Shown: positions 1 through 10,200 of the stretch, piece by piece
Layout of the letters: every line of letters starts with the position of its first letter
Position numbering within the stretch: the stretch's first letter is position 1
Assembly (NCBI GenBank): GCA_003488005.1
Contig: DNND01000018.1
Span: 15,587-79,586 of the forward strand
Length of the DNA: 64,000 bases
Direction of reading: 5' to 3'
Source: Blastocatellia bacterium
Lineage (GTDB): Bacteria; Acidobacteriota; Blastocatellia; Pyrinomonadales; Pyrinomonadaceae
Translations under genes and position numbers: made by a program
Notes under the pieces: model-generated
Database searches by the model: none
Told to the model about the DNA's origin: nothing
What the model saw: only the letters and a program-made list of their open reading frames with translations

Positions 1-263
1 TCAGCCTTGATCTCCTTGAGTGCTTCACGCCCGTCTTTTTTCGGCATATTCAAGTCAAGCAGGATGAGACCCGGCCGCGTCGACGCGGCTAAGTCGGAGA
101 ATTGTCCGCGCCGGTGGAGGTAATCCATCAACTGCTCGCCGTCGTTAACAAAATCAATTGGATTGGCCGCTCGCGCTGTCTTCCAGGCTTTCGCGACTGC
201 GCGACGATCGTCTTCATCGTCGTCGGCCATCAGGATTTGCATTGGTTTCTTATTCTCCTTCAT
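1..263 (-). CDS. CheY/Rcp1-like response regulator (C-terminus off the left edge)
   Basis: The reading frame starts at the ATG at 263, with a good GAGGAG ribosome-binding site just upstream. It runs off the window edge, so only the first ~87 residues are visible. They show a receiver domain: the acidic cluster in ILMADDDEDDRR near the N-terminus and the phospho-acceptor aspartate in LILLDLNMPKKDG. The DDDEDD form and the spacing match the Rcp1-type single-domain regulators that pair with phytochrome-like kinases. It begins 8 bases after the stop of the upstream kinase, so the two are almost certainly co-transcribed and the kinase is the likely phosphodonor. An in-frame ATG at 242 is a weaker alternative start. 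The output is unknown because the C-terminus is not in the window. Confidence 0.9.
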   Translation of the reverse strand, partial: MKENKKPMQILMADDDEDDRRAVAKAWKTARAANPIDFVNDGEQLMDYLHRRGQFSDLAASTRPGLILLDLNMPKKDGREALKEIKA

Positions 264-271
264 GGTTCTCC

Positions 272-2896
272 TCAAATCGAATGCTTCAGAGGAAGCGTGA
301 TTGTGAATGTTGATCCCGCGCCCGGCGCGCTGCGGGCATTTAATTGACCGCCATGGCGCTCGACGATCTTCCGGCAAATCGCCAGCCCCATCCCGGTCCC
401 TTCGTATTCGTTTCGCCCATGCAGGCGCTGAAACATTGTGAAGATGCGGTCGAGGTATTTCTCGTCAAAGCCGATGCCGTTGTCCGTAACCGCCAGCTGA
501 TAGTTGGCGCCGCCGTTCTCGCCGCTGATCTTGATGATTGGAGCGACACCAGGAAGGTGGAATTTCAGCCCGTTGCTGATCAGGTTTTGCAATAGCTGGC
601 GTATCTGCATTGGATCGGCATCGATCGTGGGTAGATCACAAACCTCGATTCGACCATTCGTGTCACGCGTGCGCGCTTCCAGGTCCGACAAAACTTCCTT
701 AAGTGTTAGACCCAGATCGACCGGTACGAAAGGTTTGGCCATGCTGGTAACACGCGAGAATGCGAGCAGATCATTGATGAGCGTGCGCATACGCCCAGCC
801 GCTCCAATCATCCGATCAAGCGTTTCTTGTTCGGTTGCGTCAATTCTGTTTCCGCTAGATAGTTTCAACTCGTCGGCGAATGATTGAATCTTGCGGAGCG
901 GCTCCTGGAGATCATGTGAAGCGACTGCGGCGAAATCCTGCAACTCGGCATTGCTGCGGAGGAGTTCGGCTGCAAAGGTTTTTAGTTTTTCCTCGTCGTC
1001 GTGGCGTTGGGTAATATCGCGCGCGACGCAGAAAAATAATTCCTTGTCTTCTGACCATGAGGCCGTCCACATGACGTGCACCGGCGAGCCATCTTTATGC
1101 CGGTAGCGGTTCTCAAAGTCCGTGGCGTTTTCACCGGCCATTATCGTTGCCGACGATTCGTTTGTTCTGGCAACGTCTTCGGCAACAACCAGCTCAATGA
1201 ATTGGCGGCCAATCAGTTCTTCCTGGCTGTAGCCCCAGAGTCGCTGACAGGCTGGATTGACACTGACGAACCTGCCGTCGCCGTCGATAGTGCAAATCAC
1301 GTCTACTGCGTTATTCACGGCCACGCGCTCTTTTTCAAGAGCTGCGGACAAAGCAATCTCAACCCTGATTCGTTCAGCGACCTCGCGTTCCAACCTTAGC
1401 CTCGCTGCTTCCTCTATTTTCGAACGGTCGCGGGCAGCCTGAGTGAGCCGGACTGTCCAGGCAAGAATAAAGGAGATGATGAGACCAACTACCAGGGTAA
1501 AGGTGGGGACCGATGACTGAAGTTCGGCCAGCATCTTATCCTCAGGCCAAACTTCTACCCGCCAATCCATTCCCGGAAGCGCTAATGCTTTGGTATCGGC
1601 CCATGCATATCGCTGCTGGTTACTTGATTCGCTACGGCGGTAGATTTCATCGGCGCCCTCGGAGACTAGAACCCCATAACCGCCGCGCGCCTCTTCGGAT
1701 AAGACGGCATCCAGAAGATCTTGAATACGAAAGAAGCCGTCTATATATCCTTCGAGATTGTCGCCCTCGTACAGCGGCACAATGATCAAAAAGCCCTTGC
1801 CGCCCGTCGTCAGTTCGACCGGGCGCGAGACGGCCAGTCGCCGAGTCGTTCGCGCAGCTTCCAGAGCCTCCCTACGGCGCTCTTCAAAGGCGAGATACAT
1901 GTTCTGTTCGGCCTGATGGCTTTGCAAGGCGATGGTCCAGCCGACGTGGCTTGAAGGATCGACCCAACGAATGCCGTCGAATCCTTTGTAGTCTGCCACT
2001 ACGATAGTGGCGTCGGCCTTTCGCTGCTGCTCGTCCTTCATTCCGGCCAGATGCCAGCGTCTGGCCAGCCGATCAAGCGCCATGATGTGGGACTGCACCT
2101 GGACTGCAATCTCGGTCCTCATGAGCGCAGCTCTGGCCTCGACCGTTCTCTTAGTCTGCGCGCGTTGGTCCACAACGAGTGCTTGCCACAAGCAAATGGT
2201 GGTGGCTGCAACGGCGACTCCAACGAGGATGGGTAGCCAACTCGGTGAATCCTTACTGCCTTCAGCACGATGATCGCGCCAAGCCAATGCGATGAGGCCG
2301 GCGCCGAGCACGACAAATCCTACGGAAGCGTGGACTGCCAGGCGTGTCAGGTTTCCCCAGACGTAGCTGGTGGTATTTCCCGTTAAATAGCCTGCGAAGC
2401 CGACGAATCCTTGCGCGACAGCCATCGAACCAAGAAGGCCCACTATCAAGGGACGTAAGCGGAATCGTCGAGGGAGACTCAGCAACAATATTGCCGACCC
2501 AACCAAAGGCCACAAAACGGCGGCATTGAGAGCCATGCGACCAGGGTAAGCATTACTAACCAGCACATAGTGACGCATGAAGAGCTGGTCAATGCCGAAG
2601 TCCTTAGCGAAAGTGAACTCGGCCAGCGTTAGCAGTCCGGCAGCGATGGCGTAGACTCCGCCGACTACCGCCAAACGCCGCCGGCCGAGCGCAATTGCAA
2701 TCAGAGACGCACCGCAAAGTAGGAATCCGAGCGCGGTGTTATAGACCATCGCGACAAAGGAAGGATGAATTTGTAAGAGTGTGGTGTTATGCGTGTACCA
2801 GCCCACCAGGACTGTCAGTCCCAGCGCGGCGCTTAACGCGCCCGCCACTGTTGCCACTATTGTTGGCGACCTTGAAGACATGATTCCTATATTCAT
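272..2896 (-). CDS. membrane CHASE-PAS sensor histidine kinase
   Basis: About 874 residues from the chosen ATG at 2896; an ATG at 2881 is the alternative, and the open frame extending further upstream looks non-coding. Order: a hydrophobic N-terminus with about seven membrane segments (roughly 13-240), a CHASE-like extracytoplasmic sensor domain (about 255-465), another membrane segment, a PAS domain (about 525-630), a HisKA domain with the phospho-histidine in VASHDLQEPLRKIQ (about residue 661), and a HATPase_c domain with N (NLISNGLKFH), G1 (DNGIGF) and G2 (GTGMGLAI) boxes. The ASHDLQEPLR form is typical of kinases partnered with Rcp1-like receivers, which fits the receiver gene directly downstream. 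The ligand of the CHASE domain cannot be told from sequence. Confidence 0.92.
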   Translation of the reverse strand: MNIGIMSSRSPTIVATVAGALSAALGLTVLVGWYTHNTTLLQIHPSFVAMVYNTALGFLLCGASLIAIALGRRRLAVVGGVYAIAAGLLTLAEFTFAKDFGIDQLFMRHYVLVSNAYPGRMALNAAVLWPLVGSAILLLSLPRRFRLRPLIVGLLGSMAVAQGFVGFAGYLTGNTTSYVWGNLTRLAVHASVGFVVLGAGLIALAWRDHRAEGSKDSPSWLPILVGVAVAATTICLWQALVVDQRAQTKRTVEARAALMRTEIAVQVQSHIMALDRLARRWHLAGMKDEQQRKADATIVVADYKGFDGIRWVDPSSHVGWTIALQSHQAEQNMYLAFEERRREALEAARTTRRLAVSRPVELTTGGKGFLIIVPLYEGDNLEGYIDGFFRIQDLLDAVLSEEARGGYGVLVSEGADEIYRRSESSNQQRYAWADTKALALPGMDWRVEVWPEDKMLAELQSSVPTFTLVVGLIISFILAWTVRLTQAARDRSKIEEAARLRLEREVAERIRVEIALSAALEKERVAVNNAVDVICTIDGDGRFVSVNPACQRLWGYSQEELIGRQFIELVVAEDVARTNESSATIMAGENATDFENRYRHKDGSPVHVMWTASWSEDKELFFCVARDITQRHDDEEKLKTFAAELLRSNAELQDFAAVASHDLQEPLRKIQSFADELKLSSGNRIDATEQETLDRMIGAAGRMRTLINDLLAFSRVTSMAKPFVPVDLGLTLKEVLSDLEARTRDTNGRIEVCDLPTIDADPMQIRQLLQNLISNGLKFHLPGVAPIIKISGENGGANYQLAVTDNGIGFDEKYLDRIFTMFQRLHGRNEYEGTGMGLAICRKIVERHGGQLNARSAPGAGSTFTITLPLKHSI

Positions 2897-3589
2897 TTCT
2901 TCTAGAAGTTGTCGGTGTGCTGAAGTTTCAAAAGCAAACGAAAATGTGGGATGAAAGGGGCGGAGGGGATTAAGTTGCCCGGGCGTAAGACCACGATCCC
3001 CTCGTCGACGCAGCGTTTGACGCCGCATAGTTGTGGACAGAGCATTCCTAATGCCAAAGAACCAATAAACCAAGACAAAGTCGAATATGGGCGGAATGGA
3101 CCAGGCACTCCTCGACAATGTTTTGGAAGTGAAACTAAAGCGCCATCACGATCATGATTAAACTTCAGCCATGATTTGGCGCTTTGCGGTGTCAAGCAGC
3201 ACACTTACAGACGCAAGCGCGCGCTTTTACACAAACTATTTTTTGGGCGATTTGTACTCGGCCTCGAGGGGCGAACGAGGTGGGATGGTTAGGCGGCTTC
3301 ACTATACAGCAAATCAGTTGGAATGACCGCTATCAATGAAACAATTATCGATGAACTACAAGGACGTGGCGACAGCGGAAAAAAGGGATGGTCTACGTTC
3401 GCGCAGCAGACGCGACGCGGCGAACTGCCCGTCGGGCCACACGGCCAATTCCATTCAAAGCACCGCCGCATTCCGCTCAAGATTTAGTTTTCAACAATCC
3501 AAGATGAACTGCAACTTATCGGGCTCGCATGTTCTTCATAAGCTAAAGACAATCGAATTACCCATACGGAGCCGTGACTACACTTTTAT
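2897..3589. other. intergenic stretch, nothing convincing
   Basis: About 690 bases between the start of the CHASE kinase and the end of the small gene at 3590. Short open frames occur on both strands, but none has a ribosome-binding site or recognisable protein content. It probably contains the promoter of the CHASE kinase/receiver pair and the end of the upstream operon. No clear terminator hairpin was found. Confidence 0.5.
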
Positions 3590-3877
3590 TCAGGTGGAAG
3601 AAACATTCCCCCGCGCGCGGCCTGTTAATGGACCACTTAAGCGCTTTATTCGGTCCACCATGGCGGCCTGAAATACATCCGCAAACGACTGGTCCTTCTT
3701 CCAGGAAACATCAACTGAACGCAGGCGGCTGTCGTAAAAGCGCACTATGTATTCATTAGGTCCTATGCATTCCACTTTCGTAGCTGTTAGCTCAAATGGC
3801 AACACGTGATCCTTGAAGAGCTTGTCGAGCACAGACTGAGCCTGAGGGCGCAGCAATGCTCCTAATGCTTTCGGCAT
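3590..3877 (-). CDS. small conserved-looking protein of unknown function (95 aa)
   Basis: The ATG at 3877 follows a good GAAAGGAA ribosome-binding site, and the composition looks like a real soluble protein (mixed charged and hydrophobic residues, no signal peptide or membrane segment). It starts MPKALGALLRPQAQS and has a segment ECIGPNEYIVRFYDSRLRS that looks like beta strands, as in an element presenting a small barrel. No family is recognised. It lies about 160 bases downstream of the sigma-54 activator gene in the same direction, so it may be the last gene of the long signalling operon. It could equally have its own promoter. Confidence 0.7.
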   Translation of the reverse strand: MPKALGALLRPQAQSVLDKLFKDHVLPFELTATKVECIGPNEYIVRFYDSRLRSVDVSWKKDQSFADVFQAAMVDRIKRLSGPLTGRARGNVSST

Positions 3878-4038
3878 GGGTTCCTTTCACCGGGCGGGAG
3901 GGCGTTTAGTTGTGGAGCGGTAATTCAAATTAGCATTTAAAAGACGCAGTTGCAAAGTTGGAACTTGCGGCAGAGTCTCCCGGTCGGGAAGGCCGCCATA
4001 TCCCGATCTCGCGTACCTTTTTTATGAAAAGCTACTGG

Positions 4039-5451
4039 TCACGCTGCCTGGGAAGGGAAGTTGGCAGAATGGCGGGTGGGAATATTGTGGCGCTTGATCA
4101 TGCGGTCGAGAGTTTTGCGATCCACTTCCAGCACGCGCGCGGCAGCCTGCTTGTTGCCGCCGGTGTGAGCCAGCACTCTCGCTACATAAAGGCCCTCCAC
4201 CACTGCGAGAGTTGTCCACTCTTTCGGCGCCGCGATTGCCTCACCTAACTGTTTCAACTCCGGCAATGGTTGTGAACGATACTGTTGAATGCGTTCCGGC
4301 AAGTCTTTTATTCGGATCGTGCCGTCGCAAACTGCAGTCGCCCGCACCACCGCATTCTCTAACTCGCGAATGTTACCCGGCCACGGATATGTCTCCAGTA
4401 ATTGCAAAGCTTCAATGGAAAACTTCACTTGCGGGCTGAGCGAATAGATTCTTTCCGCGAAACTTTTTGCCAACAATAAAATATCTTCCCGGCGCTCGCG
4501 CAATGGCGGCAGGGTAATGGCAACTGCGTTAAGGCGATAGAATAAATCTTCGCGAAATCGTCCGGCCGCTACTTCCTCTTCCACGTTGCGGTTGCTGGCG
4601 GCAATGACGCGCACGTCCACCTTCAGCGTTTGGTTTGAACCGACGCGCCGGATTTCACCCTGTTGCAAGGCACGCAAAAGTTTCACCTGAAAAGCCGGCG
4701 TGGTCTCGGTAATCTCATCGAGAAAGACCGTGCCCTTGTCGGCTTCTTCCCAAAGCCCTTTGCGATCGCGGTCGGCGCCGGTGAAAGACCCTTTCGTGTG
4801 ACCAAACAATTCGGATTCGATCAACTCCGCCGAGATGGCGCCGCAGTTGACGGCCACGAATGATTGATCGCGCCGGCTGCTGCGACTGTGCAGCGACGAT
4901 GCAATGACTTCTTTCCCAGTTCCTGATTCGCCGGTTAACAGCACCGACAGATTGGTAGCTGCGACGCGTCCTACCTGCTTCATCACATTGATGAAAACTT
5001 CGCTTCGCCCGAGCACGGCGACATCCGCCTTTGCGCCGCCTGTGCCATACGGCGCGCGCAAGCGTCGCGTGTTTTGAGTTTGAAATTGTTCTCGCAACGT
5101 TTGCGACAGCAGTTGCAGTTCTTCGGCCCCAAAAGGCTTAAGCAGATAGTCGTAAGCGCCAAACGAAGTAGCGTCCATCGCGCCGGACGCGCTGCCATGC
5201 CCGGTCATCAACACGACTTTGGTTGTTGGCGACTCTTCCTTGAAGCGCCGCAACACACTAAATCCATCGGCGCCGCCAAGCTGCACGTCGCAGAAGACAA
5301 CGTCCCAGGGCTCGTCCCGCAATATGCCGAACGCCTGTTCCGCCGATTCGGCTTCCTCTACTTCCCACTGGTCGTCGCGCAAAATCGTGGCGACCAGTGC
5401 TGTAATGGCGGGCTCATCATCGATTACGAGTACATGTGGATTAGAATTCAT
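4039..5451 (-). CDS. NtrC-family sigma-54 response regulator
   Basis: 470 residues. A receiver (about 6-120; aspartate in VVFCDVQLGG, switch T in VVLMTGHG, lysine in YLLKPFG) is followed by a sigma-54 AAA+ domain (about 150-380). Walker A is GESGTGKE and the DEITE box stands for Walker B. The sigma-54 contact loop reads GSFTGA instead of the usual GAFTGA. A Fis-type helix-turn-helix (GGNKQAAARVLEVDRKTLDR) ends the protein. It activates transcription from sigma-54 promoters after phosphorylation. It sits 20 bases downstream of the receiver-GGDEF-EAL gene at the end of a kinase operon, so any of the upstream kinases could be its donor. Target promoters could not be located by eye. Confidence 0.95.
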   Translation of the reverse strand: MNSNPHVLVIDDEPAITALVATILRDDQWEVEEAESAEQAFGILRDEPWDVVFCDVQLGGADGFSVLRRFKEESPTTKVVLMTGHGSASGAMDATSFGAYDYLLKPFGAEELQLLSQTLREQFQTQNTRRLRAPYGTGGAKADVAVLGRSEVFINVMKQVGRVAATNLSVLLTGESGTGKEVIASSLHSRSSRRDQSFVAVNCGAISAELIESELFGHTKGSFTGADRDRKGLWEEADKGTVFLDEITETTPAFQVKLLRALQQGEIRRVGSNQTLKVDVRVIAASNRNVEEEVAAGRFREDLFYRLNAVAITLPPLRERREDILLLAKSFAERIYSLSPQVKFSIEALQLLETYPWPGNIRELENAVVRATAVCDGTIRIKDLPERIQQYRSQPLPELKQLGEAIAAPKEWTTLAVVEGLYVARVLAHTGGNKQAAARVLEVDRKTLDRMIKRHNIPTRHSANFPSQAA

Positions 5452-5471
5452 GATTTTTATTCCAAGCGATT

Positions 5472-7256
5472 TTATAGGTGAACAAGAGTGAGTTGGGTCT
5501 CGGTTTCTGAGTAGGGCGCGGCGGACATTGCTTTCAGAAAAAAAGCCTGCGGTTCAAGGGGCCTGTCGAACAGAAAACCCTGAGCTTCGTCACACTTCAG
5601 CGTCCGCAGCAGTTGTAACTGGTCCTCGGTTTCCACTCCTTCAGCCATCACCTTCATGCGTAAATTGTGGGCCAGCGTGATGATGGTTAACACCAGGGAA
5701 GCGGCGCCTGAGTCGTTGGTCGAATCGTTCACAAACGTGCGGTCAATCTTCAGCATGTCAATAGGCAGCCGTTTCAAGTACGAAAGGGAAGAGTAGCCCA
5801 TGCCAAAATCGTCAATAGCAATACTCAGTCCCATTTCTTTCAGATCACGAAGCAGAGTGACGATTTCGTTTGCGGGGCCCATAATCGATGTTTCCGTTAT
5901 TTCCAACTCGATCGCGCTCGGATCGATTGCGCTTTCCGCGAGCGAGCGGGCAACTATGAGCCGGAAATCTTTTTCCTGAAATTGGCGCGGCGACACATTC
6001 AAGCCGATACGCAGATGATGCAGACCCGCTCTATTCCATTCCGCCAACTGATTGCAGGCAGTCCGCAATACCCACTCACCAATTAACAGGATCAAGTCGC
6101 TGTCTTCAGCCATGGGAATGAATTCCACTGGCGCTAAAAATCCCAGCCGCGGATGCTGCCAACGAATCAGCGCTTCGGCGCCCACAATGCGAAGGCTGGA
6201 GAGCTCCAGTTGCGGCTGGTAGTAGAGTCGCAGCTCGTCATTGGCAACGGCCCGCCGCAGTTCCGCCTCCAGACCGAGACGTTTGATCGCTAGCGCATTC
6301 ATGTCGGCACGATAAAACTGATAGCAATTACCGCCGCTGCTGGTAGCACGATTAAGGGCAACGCCCGCGTGCTTCAACAGCTTGACGGTGTCGTTGCCGT
6401 CAACCGCAAACAGGCTGACGCCAACACTGGCGGTCAGGTAAAGTTCGTGCTCGTCAAAGACAAAGGTGGGTTTCATCGACTCAACAATTTTTCGCAGCGT
6501 CTCAACGACCATTTCGGGCCCCGCCATATCGGTCAGCAACAATGCAAATTCGTCACTTTCGAAACGTGCGACGGTTGTTCGTTCGGCCATTGTTTGGTTC
6601 AGGCGTGTTGCCACCTCCTGCAATAAACGGTCACTGATGGCGTGGCCGAGCGTCTTGCTGATCTCTTGAAAACCGTCCACGCGTAACAGCACGGACGCCA
6701 ACATTTGATCCGCAGCCTCCGCCTGCTTAATAGCCTGCGTAAGGCGATCCTCAAATAACGATCGGTTCGGCAGCTTGGTAAGTTGATCAAAGTAAGCGAG
6801 CCGTTCTACTTCGGCGGTGCGTTCGCGCACCAATTCCTCGAGCTCATTTTCGTAGCGGTGCTTAGCCTCGAGCAGATCGTGATGTGACAGCGCCCGGCTC
6901 ACCGCCGCTTCAACATGGGGAATTGCAAACGGCTTGGTGATGTAATCGAAGGCGCCGGCCCGCATCGCCTCGATGGCAGTTTCGATTGTTTGTTGTGCGC
7001 TAATCATGATTACTACGGTCTCAGGGTTTTTCCGGACCACGTACCGCACCAGTTCCAACCCACTAATGCCGCCCATGTTGATGTCGCTGAGAACTAAATC
7101 AAACTTCTTCGCCTCGAGCATCTGCATCGCATCTTCCGCTGAACTAGCCATATCGCAGTGGTGGTCCATAGCCAGCAGATCGCCCAGCAGATGCCTGATT
7201 TGTTCATCGTCGTCGATGATCAAGACTTCATGTTTTGTCGCTGGGCTTTGGCTCAT
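5472..7256 (-). CDS. receiver-GGDEF-EAL c-di-GMP signalling protein, degenerate GGDEF
   Basis: 594 residues: receiver domain (about 10-125; aspartate in LVLSDINMGG), GGDEF domain (about 160-320), EAL domain (about 330-580). The diguanylate-cyclase signature reads RFESDEF, so the two glycines of GGDEF are replaced and synthase activity is unlikely. The EAL domain keeps its catalytic set: GAEALIRW, the NVSPRQF asparagine, ELEITET, the DDFGMGYSSL loop and AEGVET. The simplest reading is a phosphorylation-controlled c-di-GMP phosphodiesterase whose GGDEF part may act as a regulatory GTP site, as known for other composite proteins. It starts 3 bases after the stop of the hybrid kinase gene, so the two are translationally coupled. 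Confidence 0.94.
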   Translation of the reverse strand: MSQSPATKHEVLIIDDDEQIRHLLGDLLAMDHHCDMASSAEDAMQMLEAKKFDLVLSDINMGGISGLELVRYVVRKNPETVVIMISAQQTIETAIEAMRAGAFDYITKPFAIPHVEAAVSRALSHHDLLEAKHRYENELEELVRERTAEVERLAYFDQLTKLPNRSLFEDRLTQAIKQAEAADQMLASVLLRVDGFQEISKTLGHAISDRLLQEVATRLNQTMAERTTVARFESDEFALLLTDMAGPEMVVETLRKIVESMKPTFVFDEHELYLTASVGVSLFAVDGNDTVKLLKHAGVALNRATSSGGNCYQFYRADMNALAIKRLGLEAELRRAVANDELRLYYQPQLELSSLRIVGAEALIRWQHPRLGFLAPVEFIPMAEDSDLILLIGEWVLRTACNQLAEWNRAGLHHLRIGLNVSPRQFQEKDFRLIVARSLAESAIDPSAIELEITETSIMGPANEIVTLLRDLKEMGLSIAIDDFGMGYSSLSYLKRLPIDMLKIDRTFVNDSTNDSGAASLVLTIITLAHNLRMKVMAEGVETEDQLQLLRTLKCDEAQGFLFDRPLEPQAFFLKAMSAAPYSETETQLTLVHL

Positions 7257-7259
7257 TTT

Positions 7260-10200
7260 CTACGACTCGCGCTTTGTTTTCCCGCCGTTCGTGGCATCCA
7301 ACACTTCGCGCACCTTTTGCGCCAGCGCATTTTCGGAAAACGGTTTTTGAATGAAGGCAATGTGCGAATCCACGATGCCATGATGAACGATCGCTTCGTC
7401 GGTATAGCCCGACATGAAGAGCACCTTGGTCTTTGGATGGAGCTTCCTGAGCCGATCGGCGACCTCTTTTCCACTCATCTTCGGCATTATGACGTCAGTG
7501 ATGAGTAGGTCGATTTTTTTATGTTTCTTGAATAATTGAACGGCTTCTTCACCGCCGCTGGCGGTAAAAACCCGATAACCACTCTCTTGCAATAACTCGC
7601 AGGCCAGATTGCGAACCATGTCTTCGTCTTCGACCAGTAAAACAGTTTCGGAACCTCCTACCCGCTCGGGCTCAACGACCGAGGTGGTTGATTGTTTAGT
7701 TCCATCGTCGAGTTGCGGCAAATAGACTTTGAAAGAGGTTCCTTTGCCTTCTTCGCTATAAACCAGGACGTTGCCACCGCTTTGTTTCACGATGCCATAG
7801 ACAGTTGATAGGCCAAGCCCAGTGCCTTTGCCTTTTTCCTTGGTAGTGAAGAAGGGTTCGAATATGCGGGTTCGCGTCTGCGCACCCATGCCGGTGCCGG
7901 TATCGCTAACGGCCAGCATGATGAACTGTCCCGGTGTTACATCGACATGTTTGCTGGTGTATGCGTCGTCAAGATTGGCGTTCGTTGTCTCAATAGTTAA
8001 GGTGCCGCCTGTCGGCATCGCGTCGCGCGCGTTAACAATCAAGTTCACCAGCACTTGTTCAATCTGACCTGGGTCGGCCTTGATTCGGTGCAGTTCCGGA
8101 TTGAGCTTCGCCACCAACTGGATGTCTTCGCCGATCAGCCGCTTCAACATTTTCGTCATATCGGTAACGACGTCGTTGAGATTAAGGTCCAATGGCTGGA
8201 GCATTTGTTTACGGCCAAAGGCGAGCAGTTGGCGCGTGAGATTGGCCGCCCGGTCTCCGGCCTTCTTGATTTCGTCGAGATAAGGACTGACTGGATGAGC
8301 TTCCCCGAGTTTTCGCACGGCGAGTGAGCTATAGCCGTTAATCGCCGTCAGCAGATTGTTGAAGTCGTGGGCCACGCCGCCGGCAAGTTGACCAATCGCT
8401 TCCATTTTTTGCGATTGCCGCAACTGTTCTTCACTCTCGCGCAGGGCCTTTTCCATGCGCTTGCGTTCGGTAATGTCACGCGCAATTCCCTGAATGCCTA
8501 CCGGAACGCCGTCGTGCATGACCAGCTTTGTGTTTGCTTCTATCGCAATACGGCGGCCATCTTTGGCTATGATTTCGGTTTCATAAGCAGTTACATGCTC
8601 GCCCGCCAGTTTCTTCGCGAGCATCTCACGGGCTTGCTCCAAATCTTCAGGCGCGACGGTTTGAGTTACATTCAGTTTGAGTGCCTCTTCGCGGGTGTAG
8701 CCGGTAATGAGCTGGCCCGCCTCGTTCATTGAAGTGTAGTTCCCCTTGAGATCCTGGGAATAAATGATGTCGTGCGCGTTCTCGACCAGATCGCGATAAC
8801 GCTCTTCGCTCTTGCTCAACTCGTGCTCGGCGCGTTTGCGTTCAATGCCCTGTGAAATGACGTCAGCGACCGAGGCCATCGCGTCAAGAGTATCCTCAGT
8901 CAACTTTTCGTGAGAGAACATCGCCATCACACCGAGCAGTCGATCTTCAACCAGCAAGGGATAACCAGCGAAGGCAACCATTTTCTGTTGCCTGGTCCAT
9001 TCGTGGTCGCCCACGCGCGGGTCGTTCTGCACGTCATTGGTGATGTGCGGGGCACGCTCTTCTGCAATCTTGCCGATGTTGAATTGGCCCACGCGCACGC
9101 GAGCGTGCGCACCATCGACATGCGTGTACATCCCCGCACTGGCTTGCAGCTCCAGTACATTTTCCTCGCGATTCAAGGTCCACACACAAGCGAACGCAGC
9201 GTGAAGATGTTTGACCATCGCCTCGGCGCACAATTCAAGCGTGACCCGAAGGGGAGCACGACTCACGGCCAATGCGGCGCCGACGTCAGCGCGAAACAAA
9301 GCGTGGGTTTCGCGCCGGGCCTGCATTTCCTCGACGCGTTTGCGCTCGGTGATATCAGTTACGACGCCGCGCACGCCGACCGGTTTTCCGTCCCTTCCGC
9401 GGACGATGATCGTATGCGCCCGTACCCAAACGATCCGCCCGTCTTTCGCAATCCAGCGAAACTCGTTAGCACCATTCCTGCACTCGACGAAGTTTGCTAT
9501 CGCTGCTTGACCCACTTGCTGTCGGTCGTCAGGGTGGACAATCGATAGCCAGAAACCGGGCACTGCCATCCACTCGGAAACCGTGTAGCCGACCATCGAG
9601 CAGATGTATTCGCTGACGAAATTGGTTTTATTATCAGGGGCACCGGGCCTGCCCGAGACTTCGAATACAACGCCGGGCACTGTGGCCACAATCGTATTGA
9701 GCCGTTCGGTTTGGTGCTTGATTTCCTCATTGAGTCGTGCCTGCTCATCTTCCGCGCGCTTGCGCTCAGTCAGATCACGAATGAAAGCCGTGAAGGTTGG
9801 CTGAGGAAGCTCGCCGATGGCGGTGATAGTTAGTTCCACGGGAATCTCGGTGCCATCGGCCCTCATTGCTGTTACTTCGATTCGCTTGCCAAGTATTGAA
9901 GAACGCCCGGTAGACAGATATTTGGTAAAACCACGCTGGTGATTTGATCGAAGTGAAGGAGGAACAATTAAATCGGCCATGTTCATTCCCAACACGTTTT
10001 CGCTTGTGTATCCAAAGGTGTGTTCTGCGGCGGGATTGAAATCAATGATGTTGCCTTCATGATCGATCGTTATGACGCAATCGAGTGCCGTTTTCAGAAT
10101 CGCATCCTTCCGGCTCTCGCTGGCTTCCAGCGCCTTTTCTGCCAGTTTGCGCGTAGTGATGTCTTCTACAGAACCTTCGCGGCAGATTGTGTCACCGTCC

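Noticed and set aside
5452..5471. Sigma-54 promoters near the NtrC-type gene and the AAA+-receiver gene
   Set aside because: TGG...TTGC pairs could be found, but none with the required spacing.
8910..9548. 212-codon plus-strand frame inside the hybrid kinase gene
   Set aside because: It lies antisense to a clear kinase reading frame and shows no domain or ribosome-binding site.
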